This document shows positions 23,304 to 34,403 of a stretch of DNA of 64,000 nt, one piece after another. The stretch covers positions 18,845,501-18,909,500 of the forward strand of contig CM050454.1 in the NCBI GenBank assembly GCA_027563935.2, written 5' to 3'. The stretch's first letter is position 1. Each line of letters starts with the position of its first letter. This DNA comes from Costus lasius (Eukaryota; Streptophyta; Magnoliopsida; Zingiberales; Costaceae). The translations under genes and the position numbers were made by a program. The notes under the pieces were generated by a model. The model saw only the letters and a list, made by a program, of their open reading frames with translations, was not told where the DNA came from and ran no database searches.

Positions 23304-24021
23304 ATCACATCATTCTTTACTGCTTTTATTATCTGCAGAAGCATGCCTGTAATGTTTTATCGTTATAGGATTGCATGCCTGTAATGATAGACATAAGATA
23401 AATCTGAGATGATGAGACCTTAAACAAAACCCTCAATTAAAATATCAAGTCTGGTAGCCTTCTAAGGCGTAGCCCTCACTAAGCTATCGATCAGTGGAGT
23501 TGTGAATTGTTTCCCACCCTCGTGGGACACACCCACTTATCTTTAGAAAGTGCGTGGTGGCAATGGTTTCCCCAGTCCAGTTATAACCTAGGCGTGCCTT
23601 CGCAAGGAAACTCGTTGGCCCTGGGCATAACGGTTAGGAATGGACTTGACTAGAAGTTCACATGTGCTGGGCACATGGTGAAAGTCTAGAGGCATCGTTG
23701 AGAGGTAAAGGTTTCATGTTGTATCCAGCCCTCGCTGGACATGAAATGCCCAGACTGTCTCAACAAGGGGAGTTGCATGGAGCAACCGGCCGGCGCGCCC
23801 ACCTTAGGAAACATGGGTTACTTTATGCATATCATCCCACCCTCGTGGGGCGCGAAGCCTCATGTGAAATAAGGATCCCATCTCACTAGGAAGTCTTAAA
23901 CTTCTCGATTGACTTTGTGGGTTGTCAATTCGAATAGTGGGAGCAGTAATCATTTAAAACAAGTCCAGTTTAAATGATTCGAAGTAGTACTAATCTGCTA
24001 TTTCTTGGTTATTGTAGAACA
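23304..24021 (+). other. Copia A leader, segment 3, with hairpins and acceptor-like end
   Basis: Last part of the copia A leader. H1 23512-23527 (TCCCAC/GTGGGA, loop CCTC). H2 23712-23746 (outer TTTCATG/CATGAAA, bulge TTGTA, inner TCCAGC/GCTGGA, loop CCTC). H3 23835-23850 (TCCCAC/GTGGGG, one T-G pair, loop CCTC). TACTAAT at 23988-23994 is a plant branch-point match and TTGTAG ends at 24017, five bases before the gag ATG at 24022. The upstream in-frame ATG at 23974 lies in this leader and is not supported by the other copies. Confidence 0.8.
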
Positions 24022-27000
24022 ATGGCTGTGAACAATGGCAGATGGTCACTGCGATCTACCCTGGAAAGGGATAAGTTGGTTGGATCCAACTTAAAGGATT
24101 GGTATATGAACTTGAGAATTGTGCTCAAGCTCGAAAGGAAGCTATATGTCCTTGAGAAGCCAATTCCTGAGCCACTTCCATGCTTGGCCTCAGCGGCTGA
24201 GAAGGATGCTTATGATAAGCATCAAGCTGATACTTTGGAGGTTGCACGACTGATGCTAACCAACATGTCGCCCGAGCTTAGAGGGCAATATGAATCTAAG
24301 AGTGCCTCTGAAATTATTTCTAATCTAAGGCAGCTCTTTGATGCATTGGTTGAGCTCAACCCTCCTAAAGTAGACATTCAGTGTATTGAGCCTAAAGGCT
24401 TAACTAATACATTGAAGACAAAGATGGAAAGAGTCAGGAATAATAAGTGCTACTCATGTGAAGGACTACCTCACATGATAAAGGACATAGTACGACTTCA
24501 GAATGAGAAGAAGAGAGGCAAGGCTTCGTCTTCATACTCAGGTATCTATATTACAGAAGTCAATCTTTCTACTTCTATGTCATGGGTATTGGATACCGCA
24601 TATGGAGCTCATATTTGTACAAATATGCAGGGGCTCAAGAAAAGTAGATCGGTGCGGCTTGGAGAGATTGACCTACGCGTTGGAAACGGGGCACAGGTTG
24701 CTGCTGTTGCTGTAGGCGTTTTGACTCTCTTCTTGCCTTCTGGACTTCAATTAGAACTAGATAATTGCTTTTGTGTACCTTCACTTACTAAGAACATTGT
24801 ATCCATTCCTTGCTTAGCAAAGAAAGGATTTAAATTTGAAATAAATAAGAACTCTTGTTCTTTTTCATTTGCAAATATGTTCTATGGGAAGGGTACTTTG
24901 TGCAATGGTCTATATATCTTGGATATGGAAAGTTCTATTTGTAACATAAGTAATAAAAGGACCAAACTGAGTGGTTCAGTTGGTGCTTTCCTATGGCACT
25001 GTCAATTAGCCCATATAAACAAGAATCGCATCCAACAACTCCATGCAAATGGATTGTTAGATTCAAGTTCCTTGGAGGAATTTGATACTTGTGAACCTTG
25101 TTTATTAGGGAAAATGACAAAGGCGCCCTTCACCAAGATTGGTGAAAGGGCAGAAGGTTTATTAGATCTCATACATACTGATGTGTGTGGGCCCTTCAAT
25201 AAACAAGCCAGAGGAGGGTACAACTACTTCATTACCTTCACTGATGACTTCAGTAGGTATGGCTGTCTACTTAATGAGACATAAATCTGAGTCCTTTGAG
25301 AAATTCAAGGAGTTCAAGAATGAAGTAGAGAACCAGCTTGGAAGATCCATTAAAGCTCTTCGATCAGATCGAGGTGGAGAATACCTGAGCGGTGAGTTCT
25401 TTAACTATCTGAGAGAGTGTGGGATCATATCCCAACTCACTCCTCCTAGAGCACCTCAATGGAATGGTGTGTCTGAAAGGAGAAATCGAACTTTATTGGA
25501 TATGGTTCGATCTATGATGAGTCATGCAACTCTACCTTCATCATTCTGGGGGCATGCACTAGAAACAACTTCTCTAATACTGAATAATGTTCCATCTAAG
25601 AGTGTCTCCAAAATACCATACGAGATGTGGAGTGGGAGACGCCCTAATCTCACTTTTATCAAGATCTGGGGATGTGAGGCTTATATCAAACGTCAGGATT
25701 CTAGCAAGCTAGAACCTAGATCTGATAAATGTGTGTTTGTGGGGTATCCTAAGGAAACTAAAGGATACTACTTCTATGTCCCAACCGAGAACAAACTTTT
25801 TGTTGCTCGGGGTGCTGTCTTTCTAGAGAAAGAATTTCTTATGAAAGAAGTTAGTGGGAGGAAGTTTGACTTGGATGAGGTCCAAGTGCAAGCACAAGAC
25901 AAAGAGATGGAATCTGAGCCACCTGCACCGGTTGCTAGCCAACCTGAAGCTCAGACACAGGTCCTGCGTAGGTCTGGGAGAATTCGTCGTGCACCTGAAA
26001 GGTATGGGTCGCTGCCGACCCAACATGATGGGATCTTCATCATTGAGGATGAACCCAGAACCTATGATGAGGCGGTCAGTGGACCGGACTCCGAGAGATG
26101 GCTTGACGCCATGCGATCCGAGATGGATTCCATGTCGGCTAACCAAGTCTGGGATTTGGTTGAGCTGCCTGATGGGGTAAAACCCATAGGGTGTAAATGA
26201 GTCTTCAAGAGGAAGACAGACATGGATGGCAATATAGTTACCTATAAGGGTAGACTAGTGGCTAAAGGATTTAAACAAGTCCACGGGGTGGACTATGATG
26301 AAACCTTCTCGCCAGTTGCCATGATTAAATCCATTCGAATTCTGCTTGCTATAGCTACATATCATGACTATGAGATATGGCAGATGGATGTGAAGACAGC
26401 GTTCCTTAACGGGAAGCTGACTAAGGATGTGTATATGTCACAACCTGATGGCTTCATCCATCCTACAGAGGCTAATAAGGTCTGCAGGCTGAAGAGATCC
26501 ATTTATGGATTAAAACAAGCATCTCGAAGTTGGAATCTTCGATTTGATGAAGCCGTGAGAGATTATGGCTTTATCAAAAGCGAAGATGACGTCTGTGTAT
26601 ACAGAAAATTCAGTGGGACCTTGGTGATTTTTCTGGTCTTGTATGTTGATGACATACTGCTCATCGGAAACGACATCCCTAGTCTTCAAGCTGTGAAGAC
26701 ATGGTTGGGGAAGTGTTTCGAGATGAAAGACTTAGGGGAGGCCGCCTATATTCTAGGCGTAAGGATCTACCGGGATAGATCCAAGAGGCTTCTGGCCCTA
26801 AGTCAGAGTACCTACATTGATAAGGTACTGGAGAGGTTCAACATGGAGCAATCCAAGAAAGGATACCTTCCAATGAGACATGGCCTTACTCTCTCAAAGA
26901 GCCAGTGTCCTACAACACAGGCTGAGAGAGACGACATGAGTCGAATTCCTTATGCTTCGGCAGTAGGATCGATCATGTATGCATTGTTGTGTACTAGATC

Positions 27001-27625
27001 AGATGTGGCATATGCTGTGAGCATAACCAGCCGATACCAATCCAATCCAGGTCTACAGCACTGGGTGGCTGTAAAGAACATCCTAAAGTATCTGAGAAGA
27101 ACTAAGGATCTGTTCTTGGTCTATGGGGGACAGGAAGAGCTCAGTATGCAGGGCTATACTGATGCATCGTTCCAGTCTGACCCTGATGACTTTAGATCAC
27201 AAGCCGGCTATGTGTTCAAGATAAATGGAGGCGTTGTATGTTGGAAGAGCTTCAAGCAATCCACCATAGCAGATTCTACAACCGAGGCTGAGTATGTGGC
27301 TGCTTCTGAGGCAGCCAAGGAAGCCGTTTGGATAAGGAAGTTCTTATGTGATCTTCAGGTGGTACCTAGTTCAATGGATCCCATTGAACTCTACTGTGAC
27401 AACAATGGAGCAATTGCACAAGCCAAGGAACCACGGTCTCATCAAAGATCCAAACACATACTCAGAAGATTTCACCTGATCAGAGAGATCATTGACAGAG
27501 GTGATGTCAAGATTAGCAGAGTAGACACAGAGAACAATCTGGCAGACCCATTGACCAAGGCTTTGGCGCAGCAGAAGCATGATGGTCACGCTAGAGATAT
27601 GGGGTTGAGATTCCTCAACTTCTAG
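24022..27625 (+). pseudogene. gag-pol: Copia A gag-pol polyprotein (frameshift, one stop, gag deletion)
   Basis: Ty1/copia polyprotein in the order gag, protease (SWVLDTAYGAHIC), integrase, RT, RNase H. Integrase retains the HHCC zinc-binding region (WHCQLAHINKNRI ... CEPC), D in HTDVCGP, D in RSDRGGEY and E in VSERRNR. RT has the YVDD box around 26640-26660; RNase H has DASFQSD and TTEAEYV. Defects: a 2-bp deletion near 25263 in integrase shifts frame 1 (24022-25284) to the frame open to 26200; TGG to TGA stop at 26198-26200; RT and RNase H are open again from 26201 to 27625. The gag is internally shortened after about residue 100 and its zinc knuckle is reduced to a partial CYSC...H, unlike element IV. 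Not functional as one protein. Confidence 0.92.
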
Positions 27626-27630
27626 GTCTT

Positions 27631-27646
27631 AGTGCAAGTGGGAGAT
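27631..27646 (+). promoter_or_regulatory. Polypurine tract, copia A
   Basis: AGTGCAAGTGGGAGAT, 5 bp after the polyprotein stop and abutting the 3' LTR. Confidence 0.9.
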
Positions 27647-28789
27647 TGTTGGTGTATATGCCCTAGGACCTAGTTTTGGTCAACTTATGTACTACTTGAC
27701 TTTGATATTTATATATCATTCTGGCATTGTCATTATCTATGTTTGTTTACATCTGCGCATATGTACTAACATGATAATGTCCCTAGAGACAGATTGGATC
27801 TGTGCTCGACCTATAATCCCCAGTCGATGTACCTTAGTGGATATGGGATAGCTATGGTACTTGTGAGACTGGTATGTGGGCTGGTTAGGACGCAGACACA
27901 TGGGTATATCATTGGAGGATATACTGGATAGACCCGCTGTGAGGCTATGACTTGGTGTCATGAGTTATCCTCACAAGTGACAAGAGATGCATTGATCCCT
28001 TGACTTGAGGTCATTGACCATTCTATATGGTTAGGGACTTGCTTTGATACAACTTAACACCTCGCCGTAGTTGGGAGGTCATAACGGTTGTCATTGAGCA
28101 TGTCACGACCCATATGAGAAGGTCAATGGACACACATAGGATTTGCCCCTTCCTTAGGGAAGTATGATATCCATGGAGCTCCTCTATGGTTCTATGACTG
28201 AGAGTGTATGGCCATACCCAGGTAAGAACCTGTTTTAGTCATAGCCATGTGATTGGATGAAAACAAGTGGTGACACACTTGTCCAATCGGATATCAGTTT
28301 GGCAAAGAGACTGTAATGCATCTGTACCTAGTTGCGATGATGGAGATGTCGATGTCGATATCCATTCTGATGACTTGGGTAGCAGCGATGCACTGCTAGG
28401 TGCCACTCACTGCTTGTGGTGACATTTGGTCAGCACTGCCAACGTCAGAGGGACCTACAGGGTCGTACACCTTGATACTTGAGTTCTCGTATTGATCGGG
28501 AAGCCTTATGATCGAGTTATTGGATAACTCAGATCTAATTGAGAGATTTCATCAACGCCAATGGGCCTAATGAGATGGAAGAATTTTATTGGAGCCAAAC
28601 TTCATTTTTGGCAGGTTGACCCGTATTTGACCATGGTTGGTCACATTTGGATTAGGGTTGCATTGGATTGGATTCAAGTGCTTAATCAACCCATGTAATG
28701 GAGTTTGGGCTAGCTCATTATCCAATGAGGCCCAATAATAAGTTGTCATGAAGAGAAGAAGGGCTAGAAGGGTATAATGGGGACAAATC
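27647..28789 (+). repeat. Copia A 3' LTR, part 1
   Basis: First 1143 bp of the 3' LTR (TGTTGGTGTATATGCCC start), interrupted by element IV at its AAATC target site. It matches 1-1041 from 27749 onward. P1 at 28206-28217. Confidence 0.95.
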
Positions 28790-30498
28790 TGAAGAGTCCC
28801 CTTCAAGGGGGAGCGCAAGCAGATGAAACCCCTTTCAAGAGGGGGGCAAAAAACCCTTAAGGGTGGCGCATAAAATTGCAAGCGGAAGCAAGGGTTTTTC
28901 ATGGATCTTAGCAAGATAATATGATCAACTTGATGAAGTTTAGATCCATACCAAAGCCATGAGGAAGATGGCGACTTGGAAGAGAAAGATCGAAAGGGAT
29001 CTTCTCCCTAGTTGACGCACACAAGATGATGTGCTTGCTCCTTGGAGATCCTTGTGCTAGCAAGGTCCTTCAAGGGTCCCTCTCGTATGGTAAGGAAATG
29101 AGAGATGATGTCTAGGCTTGCCGAACCTCCACCAAGACCTCGCCTTCTCCACGCCAAAGTCTCGTCAAGCAAGAGCAAGGAGACGAGAGTTGAATGGAGC
29201 GTTCAAGTCATTTGGCGTTCAAGGGAACATGCGCTAAATGACTTTCCAAAATTGGAAAATCCATTAAGCCATGCGTTCATGATCACTAAATCGATCAAAA
29301 CGCCAAAACAATGAACCATACGTTCAAGCTCTTGAACCGGTTCAAAGTAAATGTGTTCGGTCCAAAGGCCAAACCAAGCCAGCCCAAGCCAATCGGTCTA
29401 GATCAACTAAACCCTATGGTTTCCAATCTAACCGTTCATCTCATGATGCTCTTGATCTCACCGATCTAGCATCATCTCTCTCGATCGAAGCTTACCGATC
29501 TCAAGCCCTAATCAATCAAACATGATCAGACCAGATCTCACTTACAATCAGAGATTAAATCCCTTTAAACTGAACCCAAACAATTCAGTCCACACGATCT
29601 GACTCAAGTAAGCCATATCATCAAATTGTGCGACCCTAAGGGTTTCCTTTAAATGTCGGTAACAATAACTTACATTATCACGATCAGTGAGGGGTATCTA
29701 GCAACACATCACTGTCTCCTGATATAAAGGAAAGAGTCTTCCAAGACTACACCCAAACCATAGCACAAGTGTGAATCCACTTCACAAGGCATGCATGTAT
29801 CCTTTGCCACTGGATGTTCTTATTGGACAAGCGTGTCAAGCCTGTGACTCCAATACGATGAGCATGATTAAATCAGATGAACATAGTCATCTGGGTATGG
29901 CCATACACTTTCTCAATCATCTCATATAGGGGGCCCCTATAGAACACCACACTCCTTCAACAAGGAGACGGCAATCCTCTATCTATCACTAGTGCCCTAA
30001 CCTGACTCATGATCATTATCCAAGATAGTCTATAACCATTATGTTTCAAATGATATTGAACTACCTCAAAACAATGACAATCATCATTTAGAAACACAAG
30101 TGATCTCAAGTCAGAGGACATGTGCCACTTGTAGCATACAAGGATTATTCACATTGTGACAAGCAATTGAATATCCTAGTAGGGTCTGTCCAGTACATCC
30201 AATGTACCCATGAGTCTACATCTTATTCCATGCTCGAACCATCCTATAAGATTAGAACACATATTAGTCTCAATCATATCAAGGCTGTCTCATGTTCACC
30301 AAGATATCTCGACTAAGGACTTTATAGCATGTCAGCCTAGCTGAACAGCATTGAGACATTATTCAGAAGTACGCTTATTACAGCAGACAAGGTAACAACC
30401 TGAATAATAACCATGCCTTTATAAACACAAGAGTTTATTATATGATACTGATACAATCCCAAGGCCTCAAACATTAGCCTTAAGGGCATACCCCAACA
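28790..30498 (-). repeat. Element IV 3' LTR
   Basis: 1709 bp; minus-strand TGTTGGGGTATGCCC...GACTCTTCA. P1 palindrome at 29895-29906. The ORF at 29105-29314 and others in this interval are LTR sequence repeated at 36521-36730. Confidence 0.95.
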
Positions 30499-30514
30499 AT
30501 CTCCCACTTGCACT
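30499..30514 (-). promoter_or_regulatory. Polypurine tract, element IV
   Basis: Minus strand AGTGCAAGTGGGAGAT abutting the 3' LTR, four bases beyond the end of the polyprotein stop codon. Confidence 0.9.
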
Positions 30515-30518
30515 TAAT

Positions 30519-32186
30519 CTAATGGTTGAGAAATCTCAAACCCATGTTATTACAGTGCTTCTCATGCTTCTGCTGCGCCAGAGGCTTGGTAAGCGGGTCA
30601 GCCAGATTGTCGTCTATATGAACCTTGCATATTTTGATCTCGCCACGATCTATGATCTCCCGGATCAAGTGAAACCGTCTCTGTATGTGCTTGGACTTCT
30701 GGTGCGACCGTGGTTCCTTTGCTTGTGCGATGGCTCCAGTGTTATCACAGAAGATAACCAAAGGATCGACACTCGAAGGAACAACACCAAGTTCTCTCAC
30801 GAACTTACGAATCCACACTGCCTCCTTGGATGCTTCCGAGGCTGCAACATACTCGGCTTCTGTTGTGGAATCAGCAACAGTTGACTGTTTGAAACTTTTC
30901 CACACCACCGCTCCACCATTCAAGCTAAAAACATAGCTTGATTGCGATCGGAAATCATCCTGGTCCGACTGGAACGAAGCGTCAGTATATCCTTCTATAC
31001 TGAGTTCTTCCTGACCACCATATATCAAGAACATATCTTTGGTCCTCCGCAGATATTTTATAATGTTCTTGACTGCAATCCAGTGCGCCATACCTGGATT
31101 ACTTTGGAACCGACTGGTCACGCTTAACCCGTAAGCGACGTCTGGGCGAGTACACAACATCGCATACATTATGGACCCAATAGCCGAAGCATAAGGCGTA
31201 TTGTCCATTTCATCTTTCTCAGTCTGTGTTTGTGGACACTGACTCTTCGAAAGATTCAGACCATGTCTGACTGGAAGATATCCTCTTTTAGAATTCTCTA
31301 AATGGAATCTCTCCAGGACTTTATCGATGTAAGTACTCTGGCACAGCCCGAGAAGCCTCTTAGATCTATCCCTGTAGATCTTCACACCTAATACATAGGC
31401 TGCTTCTCCTAAATCTTTCATCTGGAAACATTTCCTTAGCCATGCCTTAACCGCATGCATTTCTGGAATATCATTTCCAATGATCAAGATGTCATCGACA
31501 TAGAGGACTAGGAATGTAATCACGCTCCCACTAAACCTCTTATACACACACGGGTCATCTTCGTTCTTGATGAAACCAAACTCAGAGATTGATTCATCAA
31601 AACGAATATTCCAGCTTCTAGATGCTTGTTTCAGTCCATAAATGGACTTCTTTAGTTTGCATATTTTATGATGATCTGATGGATTAGTGAAACCTTCAGG
31701 TTGTGTCATATACACATCCTCATCCAGATTTCCATTAAGGAAAGCTGTTTTCACATCCATCTGCCAGATCTCATAATCGTAATATGCTGCTATCGCGAAA
31801 AGAATCCGAATAGACTTGAACATGGCTACAGGAGAGAAAGTTTCATCATAATCTATCCCGTAGATTTGTTTGAAACCTTTCGCAACTAGCCTGCCTTTAT
31901 AGGTAACCACGTTACCATCCATGTCAATCTTCTTCTTGAAGATCCATTTACAGCCTATAGGGATTACTCCCGGAGGCGGATCAACCAAATCCCAGACTTG
32001 GTTATCTGACATGGAGTCCATCTCGGCTCGCATAGCTTCAAGCCATCTAGCTGACTCCGGTCCACTGACCGCATCCGCATAAGTAAGGGGTTCATCATTA
32101 TCAATGATGTAGACTCCGTCATAGCGCTCAGGCTGACGACGGATCCTTCCCGATCTACGCGGTTCCCGTGATATCTGAGCCTCAGG
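30519..32186 (-). CDS. pol: Element IV pol, RT-RNase H half
   Basis: Continues in the same frame as the upstream gag-integrase ORF after its TAA. The first ATG in this half is at 32033. The region before it encodes an arginine-rich linker (RRSGRIRRQPERY) and the SGPESARWLEAM segment found in relatives. RT follows with QMDVKTAFLNGN and the YVDD catalytic box, then RNase H with the DASFQSD, TTEAEYV and FCDNTGA motifs, ending GLRFLNH just before the PPT. All expected RT and RNase H acidic residues are visible. Without readthrough or repair of the stop it would not be made from the full-length RNA. Confidence 0.92.
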   Translation of the reverse strand, partial: PEAQISREPRRSGRIRRQPERYDGVYIIDNDEPLTYADAVSGPESARWLEAMRAEMDSMSDNQVWDLVDPPPGVIPIGCKWIFKKKIDMDGNVVTYKGRLVAKGFKQIYGIDYDETFSPVAMFKSIRILFAIAAYYDYEIWQMDVKTAFLNGNLDEDVYMTQPEGFTNPSDHHKICKLKKSIYGLKQASRSWNIRFDESISEFGFIKNEDDPCVYKRFSGSVITFLVLYVDDILIIGNDIPEMHAVKAWLRKCFQMKDLGEAAYVLGVKIYRDRSKRLLGLCQSTYIDKVLERFHLENSKRGYLPVRHGLNLSKSQCPQTQTEKDEMDNTPYASAIGSIMYAMLCTRPDVAYGLSVTSRFQSNPGMAHWIAVKNIIKYLRRTKDMFLIYGGQEELSIEGYTDASFQSDQDDFRSQSSYVFSLNGGAVVWKSFKQSTVADSTTEAEYVAASEASKEAVWIRKFVRELGVVPSSVDPLVIFCDNTGAIAQAKEPRSHQKSKHIQRRFHLIREIIDRGEIKICKVHIDDNLADPLTKPLAQQKHEKHCNNMGLRFLNH

Positions 32187-34403
32187 TTATTCAATAACCT
32201 GATCCACCGGCTCAGGCTCATCCAACTGTGCTTGACTACTTTGTCCTTCCTTTGGATTCTCATCCAGCTTTATTTCTCTCCCACTGGCTTCTTGCAGAAG
32301 AAACTCCTTCTCAAGAAATATGGTCGTCCGAGCAACAAATACTTTGTTCTCTTTGGGATCGTAGAAATAATAACCCTTAGTTTCCTTAGGGTAACCGACA
32401 AAGACGCATTTCTCAGATCTGTTCTCCAGTTTCCCAGAGGCGAGCTTTTTGACATAAGCCTCGCAACCCCAGATCCTGATAAATGTCAAGCTCGGCTGTT
32501 TCCCATACCATAATTCATATGGCGTCTTTGAAACGGCCTTGGATGGCACTCGGTTTAGTACCTTTGCAGCTGTTTCCAGTGCAAATCCCCAAAAGGAATA
32601 TGGAAGAGTAGCCTGACTCATCATAGAACGAACCATATCAAGTAACGTTCTATTTCTCCTCTCGGACACACCATTCCATTGCGGTGTTCCTGGCGGAGTG
32701 AGCTGTGAGATAATCCCACACTCTTTTAGATAGTCAGTAAACGCATGACTCAAGTATTCTCCACCTCGATCAGAACGAAGTGCCTTGATATTTCGGCCTA
32801 GCTGATTCTGTACTTCATTCTTGAACTCTTTGAACTTGTCAAAGGATTCACTCTTATGTCTCATTAGATAGACATAACCATATCTACTGAAATCATCAGT
32901 AAATGTAATGAAGTACTGATAGCCACCTCTGGCATGTTTACTAAACGGCCCACACACATCACTGTGTATAAGGTTAAGTAAACCTGAAGCCCTTTGACCT
33001 TTGTTAGGAAAAGGTGACTTCGTCATTTTACCCATCAAACAAGCTTTGCATGTATCAATCTCCTCATAGGAGAATGATCCCAGCAGTCCATGATCATGTA
33101 ACCGCTTAATGCGCTTCTTGTTAATATGGCCTAAACGACTATGCCATAACAAGGTGCTGTCTTCAGCATACTTGGCTTTCTTATTATCAATGTTTTGTAT
33201 AGAATATTCCATGTCCAACATGAATAACCCATTGTTAATTGAACCAGTAGCATAAACAATATTATCAAGAGAAAGTACACACTTTGAAATATTGCATTCA
33301 AAGGCAAATCCTTTCCTGACAAGAGCAGGAATAGAGATAATATTCTTGGTTATACTGGGTACAAAATAACAATTGTTTAATTCTAATACAATGCCAGATG
33401 GTAATGAGATGAAATAGTCTCCTACAGCAACAGCAGCAACCCGTGCCCCGTTTCCAACGCGTAGGTCTACCTCATGCTGTCCCACCTGCCTTCTTCTCTT
33501 GAGTTCCTGCACATTTGAACAAATGTGAACTCCACATGCAGTGTCCAACACCCATGAAATAGAAGAAGAAGATAACATGACCTCAGTCACATATATACCT
33601 GTGCCAGAAGCGATGCTTCCCCTCTTATCTCCTTGGAGCGCTTTACAGTCCTTTTTCCAGTGACCCAGCTGGCCACAGTGGAAACACCTGTTGTCCTTCG
33701 ACCGCTTAACCTTTTGTTTCAGAGCCTTACTGTAGTTCTTGACAGGGGCTTTGCCCTTCTTCCCCTTCTTCTTGTTCCTAGAAGGAACCATTAAGACAGA
33801 GGTTGAAGGCTTTCCCTTCAGAGTCTCCTCAGTTGTCAAGAGCATATTCAGCAGCTCTGCCGGAGTACAATCGATCTTGTTCATATTAAAATTAATAATG
33901 AACGCATCGAAAGAGGGCGGGAGAGACTGCAGAATAATGTCTACAGCAAGCTCCTGGTTGATGGTATGCCCCAGTTTCTCCAGAGCCTCCTTGTGCCCAA
34001 TCATCTTGAGCACGTGAGCTCCCACTGGGCTCCCTTCAGCCAGTTTGCTCTGAAAGAAAAGCTTTGTCAGATTATAGCGTTCTGTCCTCGCCTGTGCAGC
34101 ATACAGCATCTTGAGGTTCGCTATAATTTCTATAGCCGACATATCCTCATGCTGACGCTGCAGCGGTGGCGTCATAGACGCTAGCATCAGGCAAGCGACA
34201 TCAATGCTATCATTGACGTGCTTTTCATAAGCATCACGAACCGCCCTTGCGGCGTTCGCAGCGGGTTGAGGCGGCACAGCCGTCTCGAGGACATATAGTT
34301 TCCTCTCTGCCTTAAGAACAATCTTAAGGTGTCCGAACCAGTCTGAGAAGTTTGGCCCAGCAAACTTCTCCCTTTCCAGTAGGGATCGCACATTGAAGCT
34401 CAT
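32187..34403 (-). CDS. gag-pol: Element IV gag-protease-integrase ORF (738 aa)
   Basis: Starts at ATG 34403, 21 nt after a TTGTAG acceptor-like end. Residues 1-200 are copia gag (REKFAGPNFSDWF; LTKLFFQSKL). A CCHC zinc knuckle CFHCGQLGHWKKDC lies at about 240-253, an aspartic protease motif SWVLDTACGVHIC near 284-296, the integrase HHCC region at about 421-455, and integrase core acids at about D482, D545 and E581. The frame ends at a TAA (32187-32189) in the variable linker before RT; the same frame then stays open through RNase H. The stop is a single-codon defect in an otherwise complete polyprotein. Copia A and C have no stop at this codon. Confidence 0.95.
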   Translation of the reverse strand: MSFNVRSLLEREKFAGPNFSDWFGHLKIVLKAERKLYVLETAVPPQPAANAARAVRDAYEKHVNDSIDVACLMLASMTPPLQRQHEDMSAIEIIANLKMLYAAQARTERYNLTKLFFQSKLAEGSPVGAHVLKMIGHKEALEKLGHTINQELAVDIILQSLPPSFDAFIINFNMNKIDCTPAELLNMLLTTEETLKGKPSTSVLMVPSRNKKKGKKGKAPVKNYSKALKQKVKRSKDNRCFHCGQLGHWKKDCKALQGDKRGSIASGTGIYVTEVMLSSSSISWVLDTACGVHICSNVQELKRRRQVGQHEVDLRVGNGARVAAVAVGDYFISLPSGIVLELNNCYFVPSITKNIISIPALVRKGFAFECNISKCVLSLDNIVYATGSINNGLFMLDMEYSIQNIDNKKAKYAEDSTLLWHSRLGHINKKRIKRLHDHGLLGSFSYEEIDTCKACLMGKMTKSPFPNKGQRASGLLNLIHSDVCGPFSKHARGGYQYFITFTDDFSRYGYVYLMRHKSESFDKFKEFKNEVQNQLGRNIKALRSDRGGEYLSHAFTDYLKECGIISQLTPPGTPQWNGVSERRNRTLLDMVRSMMSQATLPYSFWGFALETAAKVLNRVPSKAVSKTPYELWYGKQPSLTFIRIWGCEAYVKKLASGKLENRSEKCVFVGYPKETKGYYFYDPKENKVFVARTTIFLEKEFLLQEASGREIKLDENPKEGQSSQAQLDEPEPVDQVIE

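Noticed and set aside
23974..24021. Upstream ATG for copia A gag
   Set aside because: The segment is leader conserved as non-coding in other copies, with branch-point and acceptor-like sequence. The start at 24022 matches the family.
30522..30936. Plus-strand ORFs opposite the element IV RT-RNase H
   Set aside because: Antisense shadows of the polyprotein frame; no independent domain.
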